From: Nocardia cyriacigeorgica
GTDB lineage: Bacteria > Actinomycetota > Actinomycetes > Mycobacteriales > Mycobacteriaceae
Length of the DNA: 64,000 nt
Assembly (NCBI RefSeq): GCF_010858045.1
Contig: NZ_JAAGVC010000019.1
Location: 1-64,000, forward strand
Direction of reading: 5' to 3'
Part shown: positions 23,787-32,281 of the stretch, piece by piece
How positions within the stretch are numbered: position 1 is the first letter of the stretch
Layout: each line of letters begins with the position of its first letter
Translations under genes and position numbers: made by a program
Notes under the pieces: generated by a model
The model's database searches: none
Told to the model about the DNA's origin: nothing
What the model saw: the letters and a program-made list of their open reading frames with translations, nothing else

Positions 23787-25523
23787 TCACACGGAAACCG
23801 GCTCCAGCCGCCATCCGCTCGCCCGCGAGCGTTCGTTCCAGAAGTCCGCGTACCGACCGCCGAGCGCGAGCAGTTCATCGTGGGTGCCGCGTTCGACGAT
23901 GCGACCGCCGTCGACGAACAGGATCTGATCGGCATGGGCGATGGTGGCCAGCCGGTGGGCCACCACGATGACGGTCTTGTCGCGGGTGAGCTCGTGGATG
24001 CCGCGCACCACCACCGCCTCGCTGTGCGGGTCCAGGGCGCTGGTGGCCTCATCCAGCAGCACGATGGGTGCGTCCTTGAGCAGGGCGCGGGCGATCGAAA
24101 CCCGTTGCCGCTCACCGCCGGACAGGGTGGCGCCACCTTCGCCGACGGAGGTGTCGATACCGTCGGGCAGCCGGTCGGCGATCTCGTCGACGCGGGCGGC
24201 GACGGCCGCGCGGCGCACTTCGTCATCGGTGGCGTCGGGCTTGCCGATGCGGATGTTGTCGGCGACCGAGCGGTTGAACAGGTAGACGTTCTGGAACACC
24301 AGCGAGAGCTGATCCAACAGCGTTTCCGAGGGCTGTTCGCGCACATCGTGTTCGCCGACGCGCACCCGGCCGGAGTCCACATCGTAGAACCGTGCCGCCA
24401 GGCGCAGCAGCGTGGTCTTACCCGCGCCGCTGGGGCCGACGATCGCGGTGGTGGTACCCGCGGGAACCTCGAAGCTCACGCCCGAGATCACCGGTTCGCC
24501 GGGCCGGTAACCGAACTCGACGTCCTCGAAGACCACCGACGGCGCACCCGGAGTGACCGCCTTGTCGGCTTCCGGCAGTACGGGCTCGGCCAGCAGTTCG
24601 GTGGCCCGATCCACCGCCGCGGCCGCCGAGCGCAGCGCATTGCCGAGCTGCGCGGCCTGATTCAGCGGCTCGATGAACCGGGCGCTCACCGCGATCAGGG
24701 CGATCGCGGCGGCGGCGGAGATGGCGCCGTCGGTGACCTGGCTGATCACCACATAGGCCAGCACCAGGAACACGGCCTGCACGAACAGGGCGAACAGGAT
24801 CAGGCCGGGAACCGCGGAGAACACCGCACGGGTGGTGGCCGATTTCTGCTGCCGCAGCGCCGAATCCAGCGCCTTGTTACCGGAACCGACGGCACCGAAG
24901 GAGCGCAGCACCGGCTGGGCCTGAGCGAACTCGACCACCCGGGAATCGGCTTCGGCCGCGGCGGCGTGCATCCGCGCATCCGACCTGAGGTAGGCGCGGT
25001 TGGCCAGCCGGTTCACGGCGAACAGCACCGGCGCCGCCAGCAGCATCGTCAGCGAGATCCGCCAGTCGATGAACAGCATGCCGAGGCCGACACCGAGGGG
25101 CACCACGATGCTGGTGAGCACCTTGGCGGTCAGGTAGGCGACCGCACCCTGGATCTCGCGCACGTTCTCCACCACGATCCGCGACAGCGGCGCCGCGCTG
25201 TGGCTTTCGAACCAGCCCAGCGGCAGCGCGTTGAGCTGATCGCCGAGCCGGGTCTGCAAACCACCCTGCATGCCGACCGCGATCCGCAGCCCGACGGTGG
25301 CCTGGACGTAGTGCAGGCCGGCCATGGCCGCGACCGCGACCACCATCAGCGCCGCCCAGAACCAGGCGCGGCCGAGATCATCGTCGAAGACCGCCTCCAG
25401 CACCGGGACCAGCAGCAGATAGGCCGCCGCCTGGCACAGCGCCTGCGCGGTGATGACCGCGATCAACCGCGGGGTGAGCTGGGCGTACTCGCGGGGCACC
25501 AGCCCGAAAACCTTGCCGATCAC
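23787..25523 (-). CDS. ABC transporter half-unit, IrtB-like (siderophore transport)
   Basis: A 578-residue exporter-fold half-transporter with an N-terminal six-helix TMD (first helices near 15-35 and 50-75) and a C-terminal nucleotide-binding domain: Walker A VGPSGAGKTT, Q-loop LVFQNVYLF, signature LSGGERQRVSIARALL, Walker B IVLLDEATSALD and H-loop VAHRL. Length equals mycobacterial IrtB (about 579). IrtAB imports ferric mycobactin and carboxymycobactin. The GTG at 25523 overlaps the TGA of the IrtA-like gene (GTGA) and has GGAG upstream; the frame to 25583 is a shadow. The pair forms a heterodimer and is iron-boxed upstream. Confidence 0.88.
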   Translation of the reverse strand: MIGKVFGLVPREYAQLTPRLIAVITAQALCQAAAYLLLVPVLEAVFDDDLGRAWFWAALMVVAVAAMAGLHYVQATVGLRIAVGMQGGLQTRLGDQLNALPLGWFESHSAAPLSRIVVENVREIQGAVAYLTAKVLTSIVVPLGVGLGMLFIDWRISLTMLLAAPVLFAVNRLANRAYLRSDARMHAAAAEADSRVVEFAQAQPVLRSFGAVGSGNKALDSALRQQKSATTRAVFSAVPGLILFALFVQAVFLVLAYVVISQVTDGAISAAAAIALIAVSARFIEPLNQAAQLGNALRSAAAAVDRATELLAEPVLPEADKAVTPGAPSVVFEDVEFGYRPGEPVISGVSFEVPAGTTTAIVGPSGAGKTTLLRLAARFYDVDSGRVRVGEHDVREQPSETLLDQLSLVFQNVYLFNRSVADNIRIGKPDATDDEVRRAAVAARVDEIADRLPDGIDTSVGEGGATLSGGERQRVSIARALLKDAPIVLLDEATSALDPHSEAVVVRGIHELTRDKTVIVVAHRLATIAHADQILFVDGGRIVERGTHDELLALGGRYADFWNERSRASGWRLEPVSV

Positions 25524-27367
25524 CGGGACTCCTCCGCATCGATCAGGGCCACCGCGCCCAGCGCCGCCTCGTTGATTTCCCACAGCCGCTGATAGGTGCC
25601 GCCTGCCTCACGCAGGCTCGCGTGATCACCCTGTTCGACCAGCACACCGTCTTCGAGCACCAGGATCCGATCGACGCCGGTGATGGTGTGCAGCCGGTGC
25701 GCGATCACCAGCACCGTGCGCCCGGCGACCAGTACCGCGAGTGCGTCCTGCACCGCGGCTTCGGATTCCGGGTCGGCGAAGGCGGTGGCCTCGTCGAGCA
25801 CCAGCACCGGGGTGTCGGCCAGCAGCGCTCGGGCGATGGACAGTCGTTGCGCCTCGCCCCCGGACAGGGTGGCGTCGACGCCGATCTCGGAGTCGTAGCC
25901 GCGCGGTAGCGCCATGATCCGGTCGTGGATCTGCGCGGCGCGCGCGGCCTGTTCCACCGCGGCCGCATCGGCGCCGGGGCGGGCCAGCAGCAGGTTGTCT
26001 CGGATGGAACCGCGGATCAGCCGGACATCCTGGAACACGAATCCGACCGTGCGATACAGCTCCTCGGTGCCGAAATCGCGGATATCGCGGCCGCCGATGG
26101 TGATCCGCCCGGCGCCGACGTCATAGAAGCGCGGCAGCAACTTGGCGAAGGTGGATTTACCGGAACCACTCGGGCCCACCAGCGCGGTGATGGTGCCGGG
26201 CGCCAGTTCCACGCTGATATCCCGCAGCACCTGATGGTCCTCGCGGTAGCCGAAGCTCACCGATTCGTAACGCACCAGGCCGGGCGCCGCCTGGGCGTCG
26301 ACCGCACCGCCGGTGCCCGTGTTCAGTTCGGGGGTCTGCTGTAGTTCGTGCAGGCGCAGCGCGGCCGCTCCGGCGGCGCGCAAGGTCTGTCCGCTGTAGC
26401 CCAGGCCCATCAGAGCGCTGCCGAGACCGAGGCCGACGAGCAGGAACGGCAGCAGATCCAGCGGCTCGAGCCAGTCGAGGCCGATTCCGGCCAGCCCGGC
26501 GAGCACGATCACCAGCATCACGAACACCGGGGCGATGGCGATATCGGAGACGGCTTGCAGCCGGATCATCGGCGTCTTCCACCGGTCCAGGCTGCGCGTC
26601 TGGCCGTCGACGGCCTCCTGGAACGCGCCGTGCGCCTTCCCGGCCTGACCGAAGGCGCGCACCACCTGGATGCCGTCGACGAATTCGATGGTGGCTTCCT
26701 GTACCCGCCGTTCCCAGCGGTTGTAGATGGCGAGCCGATCACGGCTGTCCTGATCCATCATCCGGCTCAGCGCGATGAAGTAGGCGATCAACGGCAGCAG
26801 CAGCACCAGCGTCAGCCGCCAGTCGACGGTGAACAGGTAGCCGAGGGTGACCAGCGGAACCACCAGCGCGCCGACGAATTCCAGCCGCGCGTGCGCCACC
26901 AGATAGTGCAGCGCCTCCACATCGTCCTGGAGGTATTTCTTCACCTCGGCGGAGCTGCGTTCGCCGAACCAGCCCAGCGGAACCCTGGTGAGTTTCTCGG
27001 CCAGCAGCCTGCGCACGGTGAGCTGGTATCCGGCGTCGGTCAGATGCGACCACGTCATCGCGACGGCCTGCAAGCCGGCCTGGACCGCGAGCACGATCAC
27101 CGCGGTCGCCAGCAGCCGCCAGACCCGGTCGGTGTCGATCGGATCGCGCAGCAGTTCGCGGCAGACCTCGACGATGAGGATGAACGGCACGACCACGCAG
27201 ACCGAGGCGATCGCGACGAGGAAGCTCGCGATGGTGAGCGTCCCGCGCACCGGCGCCAGAATCTCCCGGCGCGCCTTCGTCTCGGCTTGTTTGCGCTGCT
27301 TCTGTACCGCGCGGGGCGGCCGGTTCCCCGTCTCCGCCGCGGGCAGCGGCGCGACCTCCACCGTCAT
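25520..27367 (-). CDS. ABC transporter half-unit, IrtA-like without fused SID domain
   Basis: A 615-residue half-transporter. After a charged N-terminal tail (about 35 residues) come TMD helices (TIASFLVAIASVCVVVPFIL as the first), then the NBD: Walker A VGPSGSGKST, FVFQDVRLI, signature LSGGEAQRLSIARALL, Walker B VLVLDEATAFAD and VIAHRL. IrtA of M. tuberculosis has an N-terminal siderophore-interacting domain and is about 860 residues; here that domain is missing and is encoded by the separate gene at 19662-20369. It is the first gene of the IrtA-IrtB-lyase-monooxygenase order, 69 bases behind an iron box. It should pair with the IrtB-like half. Confidence 0.87.
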   Translation of the reverse strand: MTVEVAPLPAAETGNRPPRAVQKQRKQAETKARREILAPVRGTLTIASFLVAIASVCVVVPFILIVEVCRELLRDPIDTDRVWRLLATAVIVLAVQAGLQAVAMTWSHLTDAGYQLTVRRLLAEKLTRVPLGWFGERSSAEVKKYLQDDVEALHYLVAHARLEFVGALVVPLVTLGYLFTVDWRLTLVLLLPLIAYFIALSRMMDQDSRDRLAIYNRWERRVQEATIEFVDGIQVVRAFGQAGKAHGAFQEAVDGQTRSLDRWKTPMIRLQAVSDIAIAPVFVMLVIVLAGLAGIGLDWLEPLDLLPFLLVGLGLGSALMGLGYSGQTLRAAGAAALRLHELQQTPELNTGTGGAVDAQAAPGLVRYESVSFGYREDHQVLRDISVELAPGTITALVGPSGSGKSTFAKLLPRFYDVGAGRITIGGRDIRDFGTEELYRTVGFVFQDVRLIRGSIRDNLLLARPGADAAAVEQAARAAQIHDRIMALPRGYDSEIGVDATLSGGEAQRLSIARALLADTPVLVLDEATAFADPESEAAVQDALAVLVAGRTVLVIAHRLHTITGVDRILVLEDGVLVEQGDHASLREAGGTYQRLWEINEAALGAVALIDAEESR

Positions 27368-27435
27368 GAGTCCTCGCTTTTGTCGTGGTGTTCGCCGACG
27401 ATCGCCCCATCTTCACACACCGCCCGAACGAGAGG

Positions 27436-27454
27436 AAAGGTAAGGCTAAGTTAT
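27436..27454. promoter_or_regulatory. IdeR-type iron box upstream of the IrtA-like operon
   Basis: AAAGGTAAGGCTAAGTTAT matches the IdeR consensus at 13 of 19 positions by eye, the weakest of the six boxes here. It lies 68 bases upstream of the IrtA-like ATG in the divergent region with the PPOX gene at 27598. Confidence 0.58.
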
Positions 27455-27597
27455 GCACAGGCGCGCTCGGCGTTTCTCCGGTTGTCCACAGATGCGGTTT
27501 TCCGCCTGCGGAGCGGCCCCGGCGGTGGTAGGGAATGGTGTCGGCGGTCACCGCGTTGTCGCTCGACAAGTCGCCCGCAACGCCGGAGGAGATCACC

Positions 27598-28038
27598 ATG
27601 GCCACTGCTGACCCCGCGCAACTCATCGACCCCACAACGGAATTCGGCAAGAAGGTGACCGAGCGCCTGGCCGGCGAACAGGTGGTCTGGCTGACGACGG
27701 TCGGCCCGAGCGGCACCCCGCAGCCGAACCCGGTGTGGTTCCTGTGGCGCGACGGCGAATTCCTGCTCTTCAGCCAGCCCGACCGGCCGAAGCTGCGCAA
27801 TATCGCGCGCAACCCACGGGTCTCACTCAACCTCAACAGCACCGAAACCGGCGGTGACGTGGCGGTCTTCACCGGGACCGCGCGCATCGCCGACGCCACA
27901 CCCGGCCCCGAAGAGATCGAGGCCTACGTAACGAAATACACCGAGGGTCTGGCGAGCATCTCGATGACGCGCGAGCAGTTCTTCGAGGAGTATTCGGTAC
28001 CGGTCCGCATCACCCCCGACCGGCTCCGCGGCTTCTGA
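27598..28038 (+). CDS. PPOX-class probable F420-dependent flavin-fold oxidoreductase
   Basis: A 146-residue split-barrel protein. ERLAGEQVVWLTTVGPSGTP and NPVWFLWRDGEFLLFSQPDRPK are the typical first strands of the pyridoxamine 5'-phosphate oxidase-like family, followed by KLRNIARNPRVSLNLNSTETGGD and a final YSVPVRITPDRLRGF. Actinobacterial members of this subgroup use F420 or flavin. ATG 27598 has GGAG eight bases upstream; the frame opens at 27535 but that part is non-typical. It diverges from the IrtA-like operon and is followed after 28 bases by the pseudouridine synthase gene. Confidence 0.85.
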   Translation: MATADPAQLIDPTTEFGKKVTERLAGEQVVWLTTVGPSGTPQPNPVWFLWRDGEFLLFSQPDRPKLRNIARNPRVSLNLNSTETGGDVAVFTGTARIADATPGPEEIEAYVTKYTEGLASISMTREQFFEEYSVPVRITPDRLRGF

Positions 28039-28066
28039 CCAGGCTCGTCCACTACTGTCGGTACCG

Positions 28067-29017
28067 ATGAGAAGAAGGCAGCAGCCGCCGCTGCCGAAGC
28101 GGTACGGCTTGGATCCGGCTCGGCTGCGGCTGCCGGAGGACGGCGAGTGGGCGACGATCCGCGACCATCTGGTACATCGTCTGCCGAGGGTGCCCCCTGC
28201 CCGCATCGATGAGCTGCTGCGCGAGGGCGGCATCGTCGACCTGGACGGCCCGATCGCCCCCGACGCGCCGTACGTGCCCGGCGGTGCGGTGTGGTTCCAC
28301 CGGGACCTGCCCGCCGAAACCGAGGTACCCTTCGACATCCCCATCGTGCACCGCGACGAGCACGTGCTCGTGGTGGACAAGCCGCACTTCCTCGCCACCA
28401 TTCCGCGTGGTCAGCACATCCTGCAGACCGCGCTGGTCCGGTTGCGTCGCGAGCTGGATCTACCCGACCTGATCCCGGCCCACCGGCTGGACCGGGCGAC
28501 GGCCGGGCTGGTGCTGTTCGTGATCGATCCCGCCCGGCGCGGCGCCTATCAGACGATGTTCCACAAGCGCACCGTCCGCAAGGAGTACGAGGCCATCGCG
28601 CCCTACGATCCGGCCCTCGAGCTGCCGCGCATCGTGCGCAGCCGGATCATCAAGGAAAAGCAGGTGCTCGCCGCGCAGGAGGTACCGGGCGAACCCAATG
28701 CCGAGACCAGGGTCGAATTGCTGGAACACCGGGACGGACTCGGCCGCTACCGGCTGTATCCACACACCGGCCGCACCCACCAGCTGCGGCTGCACCTGAA
28801 CTCGCTCGGTATCCCGATCCTCGGCGACGATTTCTATCCGGTGATCACCGACAAACCGGTGCACGATTTCACTCGCCCACTGCAATTGCTGGCCTCGGCC
28901 ATCGAGTTCACCGATCCGATCAGCGGCGCACCGCGGCGTTTCGAGACCCGTCGCACCCTGCAGGCATGGACCGATCCCGAGGGGTGGGCCGCGACAGACG
29001 ACAGTTCACGCCCATAG
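28067..29017 (+). CDS. RluA-family pseudouridine synthase
   Basis: A 316-residue RNA modification enzyme. The catalytic motif is HRLDRATAGLVLFV near residue 141 with catalytic Asp; other family motifs are VDKPHFLATIPRG, MFHKRTVRKEYEAIAP, the RTHQLRLHLNSLGIPILGDDFY region and LLASAIEFTDPISG. It lacks a clear S4 domain of its own; the first 90 residues are a divergent N-terminal part with GGAVWFHRD. It isomerises uridine in rRNA or tRNA; the exact target is not visible. ATG 28067 follows the PPOX gene by 28 bases, so the two may be co-transcribed. Confidence 0.88.
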   Translation: MRRRQQPPLPKRYGLDPARLRLPEDGEWATIRDHLVHRLPRVPPARIDELLREGGIVDLDGPIAPDAPYVPGGAVWFHRDLPAETEVPFDIPIVHRDEHVLVVDKPHFLATIPRGQHILQTALVRLRRELDLPDLIPAHRLDRATAGLVLFVIDPARRGAYQTMFHKRTVRKEYEAIAPYDPALELPRIVRSRIIKEKQVLAAQEVPGEPNAETRVELLEHRDGLGRYRLYPHTGRTHQLRLHLNSLGIPILGDDFYPVITDKPVHDFTRPLQLLASAIEFTDPISGAPRRFETRRTLQAWTDPEGWAATDDSSRP

Positions 29018-29178
29018 TGCGACATATGTCTCACCCCGGCCTGCCCCGATCAGCGCAGATGCGCCACCGGAAGCGATAAATCCGCACCTCGCAGGCCTGC
29101 TCACGGCGTCGGAGCGTCATGTGCCGGCCGTATCACCGCCCAAGGGAACGCTCAGGATCGCTCCGTACACTATCGGCG

Positions 29179-29925
29179 ATGCTCACCACCGACCTCGATT
29201 CCGCGGCACCGGTCCGCCGCCACAAGATCCACGCCTACCTCGACGTGGTCGTCGTGGTCGCAGTGCTCGCCGGTACCAACCTGATCGCGCATTTCACCAC
29301 GGCCTGGGCCAATATCGTCACTGTTCCGGTGGCGGCCGTCGTGCTGCTCACCATGATGCGCAGGCGTGGCCTCGGCTGGTCCGAGCTCGGCCTGTCGCGA
29401 CGGCACTGGAAGACCGGCGCGCTCTACGCGCTGGCCGCCGTCGGCGTGGTGCTGACGGTGGTCGCCATCGGTGCGGCGCTGCCCATCACCCGGCCGTTCT
29501 TCATGGCCGACCGCTACGCCACCATCTCCGGCGCGCTCATCGCGTCGATGATCATCATCCCGCTCCAGACGGTGATCCCCGAGGAGCTGGCCTTCCGGGG
29601 CGTTCTGCACGGCACGCTCGGGCGCGTCTACGGTGCCCGCGGGGTGTTCGCGGGCGGCTCGCTGCTGTTCGGCCTGTGGCATATCGCCTCCTCACTCGGC
29701 CTCACCTCGGGTAACCGCGGCTTGTCCGAGATCGTCGGCGGCGGGGTGGCCGGCCAGATCGCGGGCATCGCGCTGGCGGTGGCGGCCACCGCGGTGGCCG
29801 GTGTGGTGTTCACCTGGTTGCGCCACCGCAGCGGCAGCCTGCTCGCGCCCATCGCGCTGCACTGGTCGGTCAACGGCGCGGGCGCGCTCGCCGCGGCGAT
29901 CGTCTGGCAGACCACCATCGCCTAG
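29179..29925 (+). CDS. CPBP-family intramembrane metalloprotease
   Basis: A polytopic membrane protein of about 248 residues with seven or eight hydrophobic helices. The CPBP (Abi) motifs are present: PEELAFRGVLHG (EExxxR) near 137, LFGLWHI (FxxxH) near 166 and IALHWSVNGAG (HxxxN) near 227. Members cleave or process membrane proteins, or act in bacteriocin immunity. I use ATG 29179 because it starts a normal cytoplasmic N-tail before helix one; ATG 29119 would add 20 arginine-rich residues. Monocistronic, convergent with the LLM oxidoreductase. Confidence 0.87.
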   Translation: MLTTDLDSAAPVRRHKIHAYLDVVVVVAVLAGTNLIAHFTTAWANIVTVPVAAVVLLTMMRRRGLGWSELGLSRRHWKTGALYALAAVGVVLTVVAIGAALPITRPFFMADRYATISGALIASMIIIPLQTVIPEELAFRGVLHGTLGRVYGARGVFAGGSLLFGLWHIASSLGLTSGNRGLSEIVGGGVAGQIAGIALAVAATAVAGVVFTWLRHRSGSLLAPIALHWSVNGAGALAAAIVWQTTIA

Positions 29926-29939
29926 CCGAGCCCAACGCC

Positions 29940-30929
29940 TCAGCGCAGCGCCGGAATCACCTCGCGCTCGAACAGCTCGATCCCGGACAGGTCGTAGGCG
30001 GCCTCGGGGAAATAGCAGATCGCGTATTCCATGCCGAGATCACGCAGTTCGGACAGGTTGGCGATCACCTGCTCGACGGTGCCGACTCCCGGCATGCCGA
30101 CGAAAGCGCTCAGCGAGGCCTGCACCTGCTCGGGCGTGGCGAACCGGGCCAGGTGGTCGCGGAGCTTGTCCAGCCGCTGCTGCACCTCGGCTTCGGTACG
30201 GCCGATGGCGATGTTGAAGTCGGCGGTGCGGGTGATGGCCTCGAAATCGGTCCCCGCTTCCGCGCAGTGCTTGCGCAGCACCTCGGATTTGTGCGCGAAG
30301 CCTGCCGGCGTCCCGTCGAAATTGGTGTAATCCGCATACCGCGCGGCGATCGCGAGGGTGACCTTCTCGCCGCCACCCGCGATCCAGATCGGGATGCCCC
30401 CCTCCTGGAGCGGGCGCGGGGCGACGATGGCGTCGTCGACTCGGTAGTACTTGCCGTCCAGCGTGGCCCGTCCCTTGGTCCATGCCTGCCGGAAGATCTG
30501 CACGCCCTCGCGCAACCGGCCCAGCCGCTCCCCGGCCGACGGGAACCCGTACCCGTAGGCGCGCCATTCGTGCTCGTACCAGCCGCCGCCGATGCCCATC
30601 TCGATCCGGCCACCGGAGATCACGTCCGCGGTCGCGGCCACCTTGGCCAGGTAGGCCGGATTGCGGTAGCTCATCGCGGTGCACATCTGCCCGAGCCGGA
30701 TCCGGTCGGTCACCGCGCCGAGCGCCGAGACCAGCGACCACGCCTCATGGGTGGCCTCGTCGGTGGGCACCGGCACGGTATGGAAATGGTCGTACACCCA
30801 CAGCGATTCCCATTCCGTGCCCGCGTCGGCCCGCTGGGCGAACTCGCGGATGAGCGGCCACTGGCGTTGCGGTTCGATCCCGACCAGATCCAGCCGCCAC
30901 CCCTGCGGAACGAACATTCCGAATCGCAT
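29940..30929 (-). CDS. LLM-class F420-dependent oxidoreductase
   Basis: A 329-residue luciferase-like (TIM barrel) protein. MRFGMFVPQGWRLDL at the start, WVYDHFHTVPVP, AVTDRIRLGQMCTAMSYRNPAYLAK, GGRIEMGIGGGWYEHEWRAYG and GIPIWIAGGGEKVTL are the usual LLM motifs; the Gly-rich GIGGGWYEHE stretch matches F420-using members of actinobacteria. Substrate unknown. ATG 30929 fits the family N-terminus; the frame extends to 31199 without plausible coding. Convergent with the CPBP gene, 14 bases apart. Confidence 0.88.
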   Translation of the reverse strand: MRFGMFVPQGWRLDLVGIEPQRQWPLIREFAQRADAGTEWESLWVYDHFHTVPVPTDEATHEAWSLVSALGAVTDRIRLGQMCTAMSYRNPAYLAKVAATADVISGGRIEMGIGGGWYEHEWRAYGYGFPSAGERLGRLREGVQIFRQAWTKGRATLDGKYYRVDDAIVAPRPLQEGGIPIWIAGGGEKVTLAIAARYADYTNFDGTPAGFAHKSEVLRKHCAEAGTDFEAITRTADFNIAIGRTEAEVQQRLDKLRDHLARFATPEQVQASLSAFVGMPGVGTVEQVIANLSELRDLGMEYAICYFPEAAYDLSGIELFEREVIPALR

Positions 30930-31023
30930 GATCACACCCGTCCGTGTCGTGGGAACGCACGCGCGAAACGCGAACGCGGCCGCCGGTGGCGACCGCGTTC
31001 CATCCTGCCCGAGGACGGCGGAT

Positions 31024-31617
31024 TCAGCAGTGTTCGCAGATACCGGTGGCCGGCAGCTGGATGAAGCAGCTCGAACACACCACGGTGCGGCTGTCCGGAT
31101 CGGGCTTCGCGGCGGCGGTGCGGGTGCTGCTGCTGCCGCTGCGCCGAGCCGTTCCGCCGCGCGGGACGAGCGGCGGAATACCGCCGTCGGCAGGCACATC
31201 CGCGCCGTAGGCGGCGTAGCAGGCCCAGCGGGCGTAGGCGGCGTGCGATTCGATATCGGCGGGGATGGGGAGGTCGGCGAGCTCGAGCACGTACTTGTAG
31301 CTATCGCTGACCTTGAGGTTCTGCTTGACGCACAGCGCGGTCAGCGGCGGCTCACCCGCGGTGTGGCAGCGCCGCGCGACCTTGCGCAGGATCGCGTCGA
31401 TCCAGGTGCGGGTCGGCGCGTTCGTGCGCACCCCCGCCATGGTCTGCACCCGCTCGGCCAATTCCTTGACCGTCACGAAATGCCCATAGCCGGTGGCCGT
31501 TTCGGCGAGCACCTCGTGCGCGGCCAGAGCCCACGCCACGGTTGCGTCCCGGAACATCACCCCCGTGCCGTCGTCGATCCGCCAGGCTCCCGATGTCGTC
31601 GTCGCAGCATCCCTCAT
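31024..31617 (-). CDS. Hypothetical protein with C-terminal zinc-ribbon-like motif
   Basis: A 197-residue protein. The N-terminal 135 residues are helical (WALAAHEVLAETATGYGHFV, WIDAILRKVARRCHTAGEPP and YARWACYAAYGAD); a basic Ser/Thr-rich linker (about 145-175) leads to a C-terminal CSSCFIQLPATGICEHC, which is a C-x2-C-x10-C-x2-C zinc knuckle. The N-terminal part resembles small helix-turn-helix-type domains but I cannot assign it. It lies downstream of the S10 operon terminator on the same strand. Function unknown; a nucleic-acid-binding role is only a guess. Confidence 0.7.
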   Translation of the reverse strand: MRDAATTTSGAWRIDDGTGVMFRDATVAWALAAHEVLAETATGYGHFVTVKELAERVQTMAGVRTNAPTRTWIDAILRKVARRCHTAGEPPLTALCVKQNLKVSDSYKYVLELADLPIPADIESHAAYARWACYAAYGADVPADGGIPPLVPRGGTARRSGSSSTRTAAAKPDPDSRTVVCSSCFIQLPATGICEHC

Positions 31618-31711
31618 AGCCCGTTCACGTTAGCCCCCGATACCGGCGACACGCCAAACCGGCGACCGCCGAATCATGTTTCGGCTTCATCACATTCGCC
31701 GCCGGAAACGA

Positions 31712-31747
31712 CGAAGGCCCGCTTCCTGTGACGGAAGCGGGCCTTCG
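31712..31747 (-). terminator. Terminator hairpin of the S10 operon
   Basis: CGAAGGCCCGCTTCC and GGAAGCGGGCCTTCG form a perfect 15-bp stem with the loop TGTGAC, 25 bases after the rpsQ stop. No long U-run follows, as is common in actinobacteria, where stem-only terminators work. Confidence 0.8.
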
Positions 31748-31772
31748 AGACTTCGAGCCGAGGAGAAGAGCC

Positions 31773-32045
31773 TTACTTGGCCTTCTCCAGGACCTCGACC
31801 AGACGCCAGCGCTTGGTGGCCGACAGCGGACGGGTCTCCATCAGCTGAACGCGGTCGCCGATGCCGGCGATCTCGTTCTCGTCGTGCGCCTTCACCTTGG
31901 AGGTGGTGCGAATGATCTTGCCGTAGAGCGGGTGCCGGTTACGGTCTTCCAACTCGACGACGATCGTCTTGTTCATCTTGTCCGAGACAACGTAGCCGGT
32001 ACGAACCTTGCGGCTGTTGCGCTGGACTTCCACTTTGTCGCTCAT
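31773..32045 (-). CDS. rpsQ: 30S ribosomal protein S17
   Basis: A 90-residue S17 protein with the OB-fold signature TGYVVSDKMNKTIVVELE, then HPLYGKIIRTTSKVKAHDEN and GDRVQLMETRPLSATKRWRL. It binds 16S rRNA early in small subunit assembly. Its ATG overlaps the rpmC stop by four bases (ATGA). It is the last gene of the operon; the terminator hairpin follows. Confidence 0.98.
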   Translation of the reverse strand: MSDKVEVQRNSRKVRTGYVVSDKMNKTIVVELEDRNRHPLYGKIIRTTSKVKAHDENEIAGIGDRVQLMETRPLSATKRWRLVEVLEKAK

Positions 32046-32281
32046 GCCGCATCTCCCTTACCAGCGGGTCCGGTGGCCAGACCGAGCTCGCGCTCGCGCA
32101 TGACCGTGTAGATACGCGCGATCTCGTGACGCACCACACGCAGACGACGGTTGTTGTCCAACTGTCCCGTCGCCATCTGGAAGCGCAGGTTGAACAGCTC
32201 TTCCTTCGACTCACGCAGGCGGGCGACGAGCTCCTCTTCGGTGAGCTCACGGAGCTCTGCGGCCGGTGTTCCGGTAGCCAT
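32042..32281 (-). CDS. rpmC: 50S ribosomal protein L29
   Basis: A 79-residue L29 protein: ATGTPAAELRELTEEELV, then LRESKEELFNLRFQMATGQL and the RRLRVVRHEIARIYTVMRERE helix. L29 sits at the peptide exit of the large subunit. The ATG at 32281 shares its A with the rplP stop (TGATG); the frame extends to 32314 but the family start is here. Downstream rpsQ overlaps by ATGA. Confidence 0.97.
   Translation of the reverse strand: MATGTPAAELRELTEEELVARLRESKEELFNLRFQMATGQLDNNRRLRVVRHEIARIYTVMRERELGLATGPAGKGDAA

Noticed and set aside
27535..27597. N-terminal extension of the PPOX protein from the start at 27535
   Set aside because: GGAG lies before the ATG at 27598 and the extension has no similarity to the family.
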